This document shows positions 9,191 through 20,096 of a stretch of 23,681 bases of DNA, one piece after another. A program made the translations under genes and the position numbers. Every line of letters starts with the position of its first letter. The stretch's first letter is position 1. The stretch spans positions 296,861 to 320,541 of the forward strand of contig CM074816.1 of the NCBI GenBank assembly GCA_037447605.1, in the 5' to 3' direction. The stretch comes from Zygnema circumcarinatum (lineage: Eukaryota > Streptophyta > Zygnematophyceae > Zygnematales > Zygnemataceae). The notes below the pieces were generated by a model that had not been told where the DNA came from, did no database searches, and saw nothing but the letters and a program-made list of their open reading frames with translations.

Positions 9191-12100
9191 ATGCAGGCTG
9201 CTGCGATGGCCACGTGGTGGCCCGCCCTCTTCCCTGCCCTCCTCCTCCTCCTCCTCACGTGCGGCATTGCGCCCGCCGCCTGCGTGCGCGTCTCCTCCGC
9301 CCAACAGAGTACCCTCTCCCCCTCTCTACCTCCAAAACCCTAAAACCCACTCCTCCCTAATCCCAAACTCCCCTGCTTTCCTGAACTCTAAACCCCCGTG
9401 CTCCTCCCTCCCTCCCTCCCTCCCTCCCTCCCTCCCTCCATCCCTCCCTCCCTCCCTCCCGCAGAGATCATGGCGGACGTGAAGGCGAGCCTGGCCCCGG
9501 GGACGGACCTGCTGAGCTCGTGGGCGGCCGAGAGCGAGTGCACGGAGTGGCTCGGCGTGGAGTGCAGCGACGCTGGGGAGGTGATCTCGCTGTGAGTGGG
9601 GAAGGGAGGGAGGGTGGGAGGGAAGGATGGAGGGAGGGAGGGAGGGAGGAAGGGAGGGAGGGAAGGAGGGAGGGAGAGGAGGGAGGGAGGGAGGGAGGGA
9701 GGGAGGGAGAGGAGGGATGAAGGGAGGGAGGGCGGGAGGGAGGGCGTGACGCGTGTCACACGCACAGGGGGCGGGCTAGCAATGCAGGCGGGCAGGGCGG
9801 GCTCAGCGCCTCCGTGAATGGATCCAGAGGATCAACGGTTGGTTGAGGGATTTTTTGCAAGTTTGGATCAACTTTGTAAAAAGTTAGCTAAATGGGGGCC
9901 CTTTGGGTCTCCGTTTTTTCCTTTTCTCGATGTCTGCTTGAAATGCTGGGATTAATCTCAAGAGAACACCGAAAGAGTCTATCATAAAAATTGGCCCATT
10001 TTTATGAAATCAGTACTCTCTTATTAGGAAAACCGCCTGAGCAGTGTACTGTTTCGATGTTGCGCAAAGCACTCCATCGACATGCCACGTGTTGGCAGCA
10101 TGAGTGCAGTTGCAATGCAGCAACTCGGCCCATTCCATGTCTGTCCGCGCTACAAGTTGACGCCACAACTCACCTTTGTCAGTGCCGCAAGTTGATCCCT
10201 CAATGGTTGTGTTGCTAGCCGACCCATCCATCCATGGTTGCTCCTCTCACAACTTGAGCCATTCATGCGGTCCCTGTCTCTTTGCGTCACGGCCCGATCC
10301 ATGCCATGTCTGCCTGCGCCGCAGCGTGACCCATTCACAACTAACTAACTAAACTAACTAACTAAACTAACTAACTAACTAACTGACTGACTAACTGCTT
10401 GTCTGCTTCTCTGCCATGCTAACAGGACTTCAAGAAGCATATATGAAAGCTTCCTCCTTCGATTTTTGCCAGTCATGCGTTGCTGCCATGATGCATATAG
10501 TCAGTAGAAACCGTATCGTCGATCTGAAGTGGTTTGCTGTCAATCCTCGCCACCTGCTGATTCTTAACACCTTCCATTCATTAGGACGAGAGTGCAGGTG
10601 TCATGTAAACCTCATCTTCTCAAATCGCAAGAATCATTCTGCCGGCAGTTGATTTCAACCCCCTGAAAAAACTGATGTTCAGCTCATTCATTTCCTTTAA
10701 GGGTAGTTTTGAATTTTGTCCATGAAACTTTGGTTGCAGGTTTCTGTCCCCTGATAATGTCACGCTGATTGGCGATACGGAAATGCGATCCAACCTCGAC
10801 ATCGGAGTGATTTTAGGGGGGACACTCACCTCAAGCATAACGAAGCTGACTTCCCTCAAGGAGCTGTAAGTATGATGAACCTGTTTTATGTGTGATAAAT
10901 CTATATTTCACCTGCTGACTTCGTGTAATTGAGTGATTTATGTTTAAGATTAAGACTAGGGTTATTGAGCGTTAGTTTTAAGGATTCAATCTTGAAGCTG
11001 AAAGGGACCTTCTGCTTAGTATATCGCAGCCATATAGAACTATTGTCTTCTGAGTTTCAGAATATGAGATTTGCAGGGTTTTGGTAAACACTGCGTTGAC
11101 GGGCGAGCTGCCTGATGATATTGACAAGTTAACGGAGCTCGAAATTCTGTAAGTGCAATTTTTCATTCCAAGACACATTTGAGAGAGAGTTGACTTGGTG
11201 GCCAGAGTGCTGCAAATCGATCTCCTCATTTCAGGTGGAAAACTGAATCTTGGTTGGACTTTATCGATCTGGCAAGTCGGAAGTGATTCGATTTTTTGCA
11301 TACATTGAAGCAGGAAATTGTTTCCACATCACACTTTGAAAATGAATCGAGCGCAATTCGTTGATTTTTTCTTCTTTTTCGCGGAGCAGGAACTTGAGCT
11401 ATAACAGACTTTCGGGAGAATTACCAGCCGGTATGGGGAAGTTGAGCAAGCTGAAATTGATGTACGGCCGCCCTCTCTCTCTCTCCCTCTCTCCTCTCTC
11501 TCTCTCTGTACCCTCACTATCAATCGAACAGGGCAGCACCTTGCGCTGGAATCGCTTAAAAGGAATTCCCAGAAGCACGTTTATTTGCTCATAGAAAAAC
11601 CTTTTTATGCGGTGACCATGCGTTGACCAAGCGTTGACCATCTCAAAGACGGCTGAAAACTGCAACCTGAAGGTGACTGTCGAGGCGGCTGCCCCAAGAA
11701 GGCAGGATGTTTTCGCTCTTTAAAGAAAATCGCAGCATTCTTAATAAGACTTGGCAGGTTTTTCTTGAGTAAAGCGCATGGCTGCAATCATGTAGGAGGG
11801 GGAAGGTTCGGAGTTCGAACCTTGCTGCTGGAGGCAAAATAGAACCTGAGCTGCCAGACCCGTGAAGACTGTGTTTCGATATTATCTCGATGTCGACTTG
11901 TGCGATATATGTCCCGATATTATCTCGATATTGACATATGGGAAATGTATCCCGATACTATCTCGATATTTGTCCGATTCGTCTGAATTCTGTCAATCCC
12001 TAGTCGTACGGAGGGCGTGGGTTCACTCTCCGTTCGCTGCGACGGGGACTTGAACTGAACGCAGTTTCTGTTGGACACGTGATGGGGGGATCCATGTGCT

Positions 12101-15100
12101 CAAGACTGTAATGGAACAGGTTGGGGGGAACTGTAACAGAACTGCATGGGTAAAACAATGCGGCCGTGGCCGTACGGACTGTACGGACATGTTCCATGGG
12201 TTTTTCTTAAGATCAGTTATATTTTTGGAATCTGGAGGGATTTGAGGTTTTTCAGACAGTGTTTATAGCTGTAATAACCTTTGGGTCAGAAGTGGAATCT
12301 TTATCACGTATGCTATTTTTTGAAGGTCAGAGCTGAAATTGTTCGAGGGAATTGAACTGAATTGACATTTTCTTTGATCGGATGGCGCAGGGATCTTGCC
12401 GTCAATGCTTTCAGTGGGAACCCTTCAAGCTTGAAGACCCTCACCCAGATCATAGACTTGTGAGGGCACTTTTCCATGAGGGAAAATCTTTGAACGAATA
12501 GAATTTCATTTTTTTTTCTTTGCAATGAATAACGAACCACAATAGTAGTTGGTATGGCGTTCAATAAACGTTATGAATGTTCCTACTGATTCTGATTCAA
12601 TTTTCTCCTCTTTGGCCCTCCTAGGGACCTCGCCCTAAATGGCTTCAGCGGAGATGTAGACGACTTTTTGGGAGACTTCACGGAGCTGAAAAATTTGTAA
12701 GTTTGCAATTACTACCAGAACAGTACGGACGATGTAAAAAGATAGGGTACTTGATGACATCATGACATCATGACATCATCATCATCATCTTTTCTTTCAC
12801 CCTTTTCTTTTTTTTTTTTTTGGAGCTGAAAGCAGAATAGCTGCTGCTATAGATGAATCGGAATCGCTGTTTATCTTCTGACTGAGCAATGCCTGAAAAT
12901 TTCTCACTTGCAGGACATTATCTGTCAACAGTTTTACCGGAGGATTTCCAACACAGCTCTCGACCTTCAAAAGTCTTGAAGTCTTGTATGCCACGCTTCT
13001 TCAAACATCTGAAACCCTAAAATCCTTGCATGAAGTGCAGTCTGCTGGAAAGAGTGTGGGAAAGGATGGCGTCTTTTGTTTGAAGGGAATCTAGCAGTTT
13101 TCTCTCTAGCCACGAAGCATTTCTCCTCCCTCTATCTTTCCCTCTCTCCCTCCCCCTCTCCCTTCCTGTACCCCTCGCCTTCCTTACTCCCTCTCTCTCC
13201 GCCTAGCCCCCTCCCTCGCCACATGCCCGCCCCACCCCCTCCTCCCTGCCACCCTCCACTCCCTCCTCTCTCCTCCTCTCTCCTCCCTCCTCCCTCCTCC
13301 NNNNNNNNNNCTAAACCCCGTCCTCACCATTGGTTCTAAGAGACGATGCGGGTGTCTACTTGCGCAGGAAGCTAAGGTACATGGGCCTGGTCGGGCCCAT
13401 TCCAGAAGCCATAAAAGGACTCGTTAACCTTCAATCTTTGTAAGTTGCAAGGCGCTATCTCGAAATTTCTTTTTTGTCGAAACTTTTAATCGTACCTGTG
13501 TTGGATGGCTTGCAAGAGATAGTAATCAAGTACTCGGACTTGGGTGTTGGGATCACCTATATATAAACTCTCGTTTCTTTTTTATGTAGCTTTGTATTAA
13601 CGCACAACTAGTTGACTCATTTCAAATATTGAAGCGATATGGAACGGTTTGGCTATAGATGATGGCAACTTGTTGTACTGTTTAGGGCCTTCACAGGTTT
13701 TAGGATCTCTAAGATTGTCATTTGTAAGAGAATTTTCTAAATAATTTTCATCTTGCCTGTTGTGGCAGGGACATAAGCGAAAATACAATCACTGGAGGTC
13801 TTGAATTCATCGGTCTACTTAAAAATCTGCATGAGTTGTGAGTTCATCTCCCTGTTGGCTTCTTTCCAAACAAATTCTATGATTTAACTGTCCAAGGAAA
13901 CTGAATTTCGTTTTCCAATTTGTGCACATCAAGGAGCGAAGTACACAGATGTGCAAAGAATCTCGAAAGGAAAAAAGAGCTGAGCACCTCCTTCTGGAGA
14001 AGGATCAGATGAATCTTTGAGCTCATTTGTATTGGACCTTCATGAACATGTTTTCATGTGCTAACTATCACCTTTGATTTTTTAAAGCTTCTGGTCCTCA
14101 AAATGGCGCCTTTGTAACTCTTCTTTCACGATGGTTTTTCCTTTTCAGTGCTTGCGTTTACTGCAACCTCGAAGGGACTCTGCCTTCATCATTTGGAGAC
14201 TTAACGAAGTTGGAATTCTTGTAAGCTCCTTTCATCACTTCACTATGCTGCTCTCATTTCTGTCGTTTCACCTGTTCCTTTTCTGTACATTCTGTAGTCT
14301 AAGTCTGTGATGCGACTTAGAGCTTCACTAGAGAACTGCCTTCATCAAAAATGGAAAGAATGAATGGAAAACAGACCGTACTTAATCGTTTTTGAACAGA
14401 TTATGATTTATATATCTGTTGTCAACGTTCAATCTTTCCGTGTATGAGGGTTCTATGTGTTGTTTTGTGTTATTACCATTGCAGGTACTTGTATGAAAAC
14501 AAATTCGAAGGTGGCATACCTTCCGGCATCGTCAACTTGCCCAATATGATTTCTTTGTGAGTTCACGTGCTCGACCGAAGGTGCTTCCGTTTATTTTTTA
14601 ACATTGCAACGGTTGACTGTCACATGGAACAACTTCTAGAGCGTTATTTATAGAAATTCCATTGCCATACGAAAACGCAGTAAAACCCTTGAAATGCTAA
14701 AACCAATGACATCTTGGAGCACTTATTCCTACAACCATGAAACCCGGAACTCCTTTAACTTCAGTTGCTTGGTGATCCACAAACCCTAAAAATCTGAACC
14801 CTAAATGCGTGTATGCGAAAATTATTTCTCACAGGGACCTGCGATGGAACACCTTCACGGGAGAAATTCCGGACCGCTCCTCGTCACTGCCAGTAATTCA
14901 ATATCTGTATGTATTCTTTCAAAAAAAACATGAATCTCTTTTGACTCACGCAAGTGACATAGGATAAAAGGTTCATCTTTACTGTACGCAGATTTGAAAT
15001 TTGACTAATCAGCCCAAGTTTGTTCCTTCATGGAAGAAAAAAAAAAAAAAAATTCTGTGGATCAGAGTGTGTTCCAGAACTAGTATTTGTTCAAACTCTT

Positions 15101-18100
15101 TATCATCAACACTCTATTTTGTGTGTTCAAACATCAGAACGATCTTTGATGAATGTTTCTGTTTAGAATCTTTAATTCAGTGGGTGGTTGAAGCTCACAG
15201 GGGAGGTTGGTTGCAGGTGGCTGAACAACAATAACCTCACTGGAACTATTCCTCTTTGGGTTTTTACAACATATTTCTCGTGAGCTTAGCTAACACATGC
15301 CTGTTTTTTTTCCTGTAAAAGAGATTTTCAATAAATTGCATATTCTGAAAAAATTCAACCTCTGGAATCACCAAAGAATGTTTGGTGTATCAGGAAAGTA
15401 ACTCAATAATACTGGTTTTGTATCGCAGTATAATTTGGAACTAATCCAGGCTTCCACGTAAGCCCCATGTTACATTAAAAAACAAGCAATTAAAAACAAA
15501 ACCAACCAACAAACAAACAGTGCAAAACTACTGTTTATTTGTATACAAGCAAATCCTGCAAACTCTTACATGAGGGGTCCTGCATGGCAAGCAGGGATGT
15601 GAGTGAAAACCAATTGGTGGGCAGAATACCTCCGCCAGAGAATTTTGGACCTGGTCTCCAATACTTGTAAGTGGAACTAAAACTAAAACTAAAAAAATTC
15701 GTATGTTTACAAAAAGTGTGAAAACTTGGTACAAAGTACAGATGTACTGTGTTTGATTGTGTTTGACTGGGTTTGACTGTTTTTGACTGTGTTTGACTTT
15801 GTAAATATTGTGTTTTGCCTCACTTCCACATGTGCTCTTCCATCCTATTTGTTGCAGAGATCTGTCAAACAACTACTTGATAGGAGATGTGGTGCTCCTA
15901 AACCCGCTTGTAGAAATCATGGATTTTTCCGTGAACTATTTCTCCAGCATCGATAGCAAGGCGCCGAGCAAATTAGATTCCAAGAGCAACTGCCTCTCTT
16001 CAGGGGATCAAAAATCTGACGGAGAATGCGCAAAATTCTGCGACGCAAAGCAGCCCGGGGGAGCTTGCGGAGTTCATGGAATTTGTGAACCAGAAAATTC
16101 GGGTCCAATATGCCAATGTGATGAAGGCTACTCTACTTCTGCTGAAAAGTTCACTTGCACTCTTGGTAAGCACCTTCATCTCCCAGTCGCTGTACCTAGT
16201 GGTCTGTCTGTAGATGTTTTTTTCTACCATAAGTTGTCGGTTGTCGCTAACATTCTTCTGATTGTAATGATGCTACACTGTTGTAATTGTTAGGAATTCA
16301 AAACCCAAAGACTTTTCAGAGGTAGATAGCTCATCTACTGCATTTTTTCCTCTGTTGTGTGCAGCCGAGGATTCAGCTTTCACTCCGCCACCGAAACCAA
16401 AACCTCACAAGTAAGTAAAATTGAGTGATTTCCCGGACCCCTTGTTCTCAGACTAGCGGTGGGAAACTTAGTCAAAGTGAACCATTAGCCACTACTCTTG
16501 GCTTGGCTTAAAAGTGAATTGGTCATGACTTTTGGCTAACGCTGGCCAAAGCAAGTCAAGCCAAGTCAAGTCAATACGAGTGACTAAAGCCATGTTAGTC
16601 AAACCCTCAGTCTGGCCAAGTCTTGCCACCTCTTAGTATGGCTCTTAGCCGTGTGGTTAACCGTACGGACATGTACGACCAACGGCATTTAGTGCCACAC
16701 AAATTGGTGACCGTACGGTCTGCTGTACGGACCAGCGGCTCCTGCCCGTTACTGCACGTGCGAAACTTTTTAACGGCTGCCCGAACTGGAGGGCCCTCCG
16801 TAATTTGCGGCCTGCCGTCCATTTGCGCAGTTCAGACCGCGGCCGCGATAGATCGACGGCTGCCTGCTGTCCGCTTGATTGTTTTTCCGTACCGTACCGT
16901 ATCGTACGGCCGGCTTCCCTTCCGGAAGACGACTGTGAGATAAACGCGAAGGCTTGGCGGAACGGACTTCCATTTGTCGCGAGTGGGAAATGGGAAAAAT
17001 CAGAATCGGACAGAGCCTTAATTGGCATAGTTTTTCTCCGCGAAGGAATCGATCCGCCGACCAGCGGCACAAGAAGCCCATAGACATTCGCTTTTTGTAG
17101 CACCTCTCGTTCGTCGAAGAGAAGCCGAAGGGTTCAGGGGTTTATTTGGGGGGAAAGAGGTCCGTTCAAACGTGGGGCAGTACATGGGGCCACGAAGGCT
17201 CTACGTGGGTCCACATGGGTCCACGTAGGCCACGTGGACCAACAACTGCCTCTGTTGTGGGCGTACTCCGTCACAGCCGGTCGGAGGCAGACTCATTGTA
17301 GAGCTACCCACAGAGCTAGCAAGTTTACGTCACGTTGAATCGTTAAGGAACTCTTACCCTCACATACGTCAAAAGTATGTGCGGAAACGACACGGTTTCA
17401 TGAGGAAGAATGCATGTACAATCCATGTTTACGTTGTAAAGGTCTGCAAAGGTTTACATATTGCCACATCAAAGATAAGCTTCGTTCCATTATGAAATGT
17501 GGAACAGTTCTAAGAGTGCCAATTAATGTAGAAGTCTTTTCCCTTCCAATAACCCACCTAGACGGGACAGAGAACCCAAACATCATTACATATCCTTTGA
17601 CCTGTCCCCTGCATTGTTCCTTTCCCCGTGCACAGGCCTCCACCTAGACTTCCATCCCCTCCTCAATCTCCATCTCCCCCTCCCCCATCCCCTCCCCCAT
17701 CCCTTCCTCTGTCTCCATCTCCCCCTCCCCCATCCCCTCCCCCATCCCTTCCTCTATCTCCATCTCCCCCTCCCCCATCCCCTCCTCTATCTCCATCTCC
17801 CCCTCCCCCATCCCCTCCTCTATCTCCATCTCCCCCTCCCCCATCCCCTCCTCTATCTCCATCTCCCCTCTCCCCCATCCCCTCCTCTATCTCCATCTCC
17901 CCCTCCCCCATCTCCTCCTCAATCTCCCCCTCCCCCATCTCCTCCTCAATCTCCATCCCCCCCTCCCCCTTCTCCGCCTCCTCCTCCGCCCCCTCCCCCA
18001 TCTCCTCCCCCACCATCTCCCCGTCCTTCCTCTCCAGCTTCAAGAGCTACTCCTCCTCCCAAATCTCCAAAACGGGCTCCACCTCGAGCAAAACGGTAAA

Positions 18101-19418
18101 CTTGTTCCAGTAATTAATAAAATTCTTAAAGCTTTGCAACTTAAATCATTTTTTCATTTATTAATGCCAGTGGCAACAACTGGGACATGAAATCCTTCAA
18201 CAAAGGTGTTAAGGAGACAAACTGTGTCCTTTTTTGAAGTATTTCATTCGCTTTACATTTATCACATGTGCGAATGGCTAGCGTGTAACCTTTCTTGTCA
18301 TATAAAATGCTACTGTCTCCGCATTGCCTCCCCCCCTCCCTCCCTCTTCCATCTCGTCCTTGGAGAACTCCAACCCCCCGGGCATTCTGACTCATCTTCA
18401 TCCCCTCATTTGTCGATGCGGGCCAGGCCTCCTCCTAAACCTCGAGCCCGGTTTCCTCCTCCCTCTCCTCCTCCTCCCTCTCCCTCTCCTCCCCCTCCAT
18501 CTCCTCCCCCTCCCTCTCCCTCTCCTCCCCCTCCATCTCCTCCCCCTCCTTCGCCATCACCTCGTCGTCACCACTCTCCTCCCCCGAAACCACGCCATCC
18601 TCCTCCTGCAATCCACTCTCCACGCGCTCCCATCAAGCCTCCCCCTTCTAAGAAACGGTATTCCCTCTCAACCTTGCAACAAAATTTCAAGCAGTAAATG
18701 ATTAGACGAATTGAAGAAATGAACAAACTTGTATACGTCCCTTTATATTGTGCAGATAGTGAGGAACACTTATGCTTTGAACTTTGCATGTTGTGCACAT
18801 GTTTGACCTATCTTCTTGTCCTACTCCTTTTACCAGTAATCTGTAATCCCTTTCCCATGTTTCGTTTGATTCCTATGCAGTCCTCCTCCTCGGTCCACTT
18901 TTCCGCCAATAGTACCTCCAATTGCTGCTCCAATACCATCCACTTCAGCCCCCCCTCCCTCCTTGTCTCCGACATTGGCTCCATCTTCCTCTCCCATAGA
19001 ATCTCCCGTTGCTCCTCCCACCCCCTTAGCTTCTCCTCTCTCCCCCACTTCTTCGCCACTCTCTCCCACTCCGTCTCTCTCTCCCACTGCTCCTCTCCCA
19101 CCTCCTGCCGCAGCGCCTATGCCTTCTTCGATCGCTCCTACCTCTCCCGTTCTTCCCCCATCCCCTGCACCCTCTTCCCCTCCTCCACTTCCTGCCCCAT
19201 TGGCTCCACCTGCGATAGCAGCACTCATACCTCCCCCTCCCACTCCTGTTAGCTTCCCTTCCCAAAATGTTACACGCACTCCTCCCCCTCCTACCGGAGC
19301 ATTTGTCGGAACTCCCACCACTCCTCCCCCCCCATCTGGAGCAACCAGGGAGGGACATATGTGCATGTTTTCATTACTCCTTGGTCTGTTGACCCTCCTT
19401 GTACTCCAGAAATGGTGA
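9191..19418 (+). CDS. Secreted LRR-EGF-proline-rich chimeric protein, probably GPI-anchored or membrane-tethered (20 exons, about 933 aa, one frameshift)
   Basis: Exons: 9191-9308, 9465-9591, 10740-10865, 11077-11148, 11390-11461, 12391-12459, 12625-12696, 12914-12985, 13368-13439, 13769-13837, 14149-14220, 14485-14556, 14835-14906, 15217-15279, 15595-15666, 15858-16165, 16365-16410, 17636-18095, 18427-18657, 18881-19418. All introns are GT-AG and every junction keeps phase. Domains: signal peptide (1-30; ALLLLLL core); LRR N-cap (about 40-81: DLLSSW, GVECSD); LRRs (about 82-435), one per 72-, 69- or 63-base exon (e.g. [13 protein letters not shown]); EGF-like module (464-507) with [10 protein letters not shown] and CQCDEGY; Pro-rich stalk (511-905), first SPPPP extensin-like, then Ala/Ser/Thr/Pro AGP-like; tail [19 protein letters not shown] (915-933) after SGA (907-909), which fits a GPI signal or short-tailed membrane helix. 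No kinase follows. The family resembles plant LRR receptors and LRR-extensins; the exact combination is not one I recognise. An extra base in the unit at 17854-17887 shifts the frame, giving 2803 coding bases instead of 2802. Unshifted reading would stop at 18113. The role is presumably cell-wall adhesion or perception (inference). Confidence 0.88.
9401..9460. repeat. (CCCT)n tract before exon 2 of the LRR gene
   Basis: A near-perfect CCCT repeat leads directly into the acceptor GCAG at 9461-9464. It is the complement of the GGGA tract at 9599-9746, on the far side of the 127-base exon 2. Confidence 0.92.
9599..9746. repeat. (GGGA)n tract after exon 2 of the LRR gene
   Basis: A GGGA repeat starts 2 bases after the donor GTGAGT (9592-9597) of exon 2. 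Together with 9401-9460 it brackets the LRR N-cap exon with complementary tracts. Confidence 0.92.
10338..10396. repeat. (AACT)n microsatellite in intron 2
   Basis: About 60 bases of AACT units, with AAACT interruptions and drifting to GACT at the end. The rest of intron 2 (9747-10739) holds no exon I can support. The phase-2 fit between exon 2 and the exon at 10740 makes an additional exon unnecessary. Confidence 0.85.
11765..11835 (+). mobile_element. Possible tRNA-derived (SINE-like) remnant in intron 5
   Basis: GTAAAGCGCATGGCTGCAAT, then a TCATG, resembles the end of a D arm followed by an anticodon arm with GCA in the loop. About 30 bases later GGAGTTCGAACCTT resembles a pol III B box / T arm. 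The anticodon loop is one base too long, and no acceptor stem or proper A box can be built, so this is not a functional tRNA. A second B-box-like word (GGGTTCACTCTCC) is at about 12019-12031. A decayed SINE would explain both, but no target-site duplication is visible. Confidence 0.25.
11875..11965. repeat. TATCTCGATA/CGATATTATC repeat block in intron 5
   Basis: Three tandem-like units each contain a CCGATAyTATCTCGATrT word (near 11876, 11914 and 11950), with about 36-base spacing. The word matches the CGATA field at 645-862 and the blocks at 3640 and 6901. Confidence 0.65.
13125..13310. repeat. Pyrimidine tract and assembly gap in intron 8
   Basis: A CT/CCCT-rich tract of about 175 bases ends in ten Ns at 13301-13310. 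The gap lies within the intron between exons 8 and 9 and does not touch coding sequence. The N count is probably nominal, because the assembler stopped inside a simple repeat. Confidence 0.95.
16411..17635. other. Large intron 17 with GTACGG-rich and ACGT-rich insert
   Basis: At 1225 bases this is the longest intron of the LRR gene and it separates the EGF part from the Pro-rich stalk. It starts with a CAAGTCAAG/CCAAGTC repeat (16550-16590), then GC-rich DNA carrying several GTACGGAC-type words (16663-16905), then a TCCACGTAGGCCACGTGGAC block at 17220-17239. I see no gene in it. Its composition differs from the A/T-rich introns beside it, so an old insertion is possible. Confidence 0.4.
17644..18000 (+). 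repeat. 33-bp Pro-rich coding minisatellite in exon 18, one 34-bp unit
   Basis: Tandem units begin at 17755, 17788, 17821, 17854 and 17888 and encode [11 protein letters not shown]. Less regular relatives run from 17644 to about 18000. All are 33 bases except 17854-17887, which has CCCCTCTCCCCC where the others have CCCCCTCCCCC, that is, one extra base. Downstream units regain the SPPPP pattern only in the shifted frame. Confidence 0.92.
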
Positions 19419-20031
19419 CACGTGTCCGAGTGGAGGTAACAGCCTGTGCTTGCAAGAGGTAGAGGGCATGTCTGATAATAGTATTAGCCATTGTTTTGCT
19501 TTAGGTGCTTTTTTCTGCACTCTTCTGTTCAATTTGGTAAATGCCATCCTGATTTCGTGCAATGCAATCGTAGGATGAAGTTGATTCACTTTACTCTCCT
19601 GAACCCTAAACTCTTTGGTGAGATTGTTTCGTTTCGAGTGGAGTGTTTGTTCATGGGAAGTAGTCGGAGAAAAAATTACACCAACCAGACACGCATGTGC
19701 GAGTTTGGATGTTTATCTAAATCCATGACACATTTGAATCCTGCTGATTGGCGCAAATCATCCTGGAAATGGGTGATAAATATATTTAGCCAGGTTTGGC
19801 TAGCAGTGGATGACTAATCTGATATGCCAGTTTTCAAAATCGTTGATACTGCGAAGGTTATATCATTTGATTGGATGAGGAAATGGAAACGAAATTTGTA
19901 TGGAGGCAACATTGCTGGAGTTGTTTGCTTATACGACCATAGTTTTGGATATTATGACTGGCCCTTTTTCATGCCACGCAGAGGTGTTATGCGAAAGTGG
20001 CCTTATTGGTCAATAGGGAGTAGGTTGTATG
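19419..20031. other. Sequence after the LRR gene, no supported gene
   Basis: The region probably contains the 3' UTR of the LRR gene, and CACGTG (19419-19424) abuts its stop codon. One telo-box-like GAACCCTAAAC lies near 19601. Open frames here (for example 19491-19817) show no domain, signal or splice support. No clear polyadenylation signal could be assigned. Confidence 0.5.
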
Positions 20032-20033
20032 TC

Positions 20034-20089
<56 letters not shown>

Positions 20090-20096
20090 CTCTCCC
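20032..20096. repeat. (CT)n microsatellite
   Basis: About 50 bases of nearly pure CT repeat with CCCT edges. From 20097 to 20740 the sequence is non-repetitive and I see no supportable gene in it. Confidence 0.95.

Noticed and set aside
11765-11835. Functional tRNA-Cys gene
   Set aside because: The anticodon loop is the wrong size and no acceptor stem or D arm can be paired.
17644-18043. Minus-strand Gly/Glu/Asp-rich frames opposite the Pro-rich exon
   Set aside because: They are shadows of the Pro-rich repeat. The plus-strand frame is anchored by splice phases on both sides.
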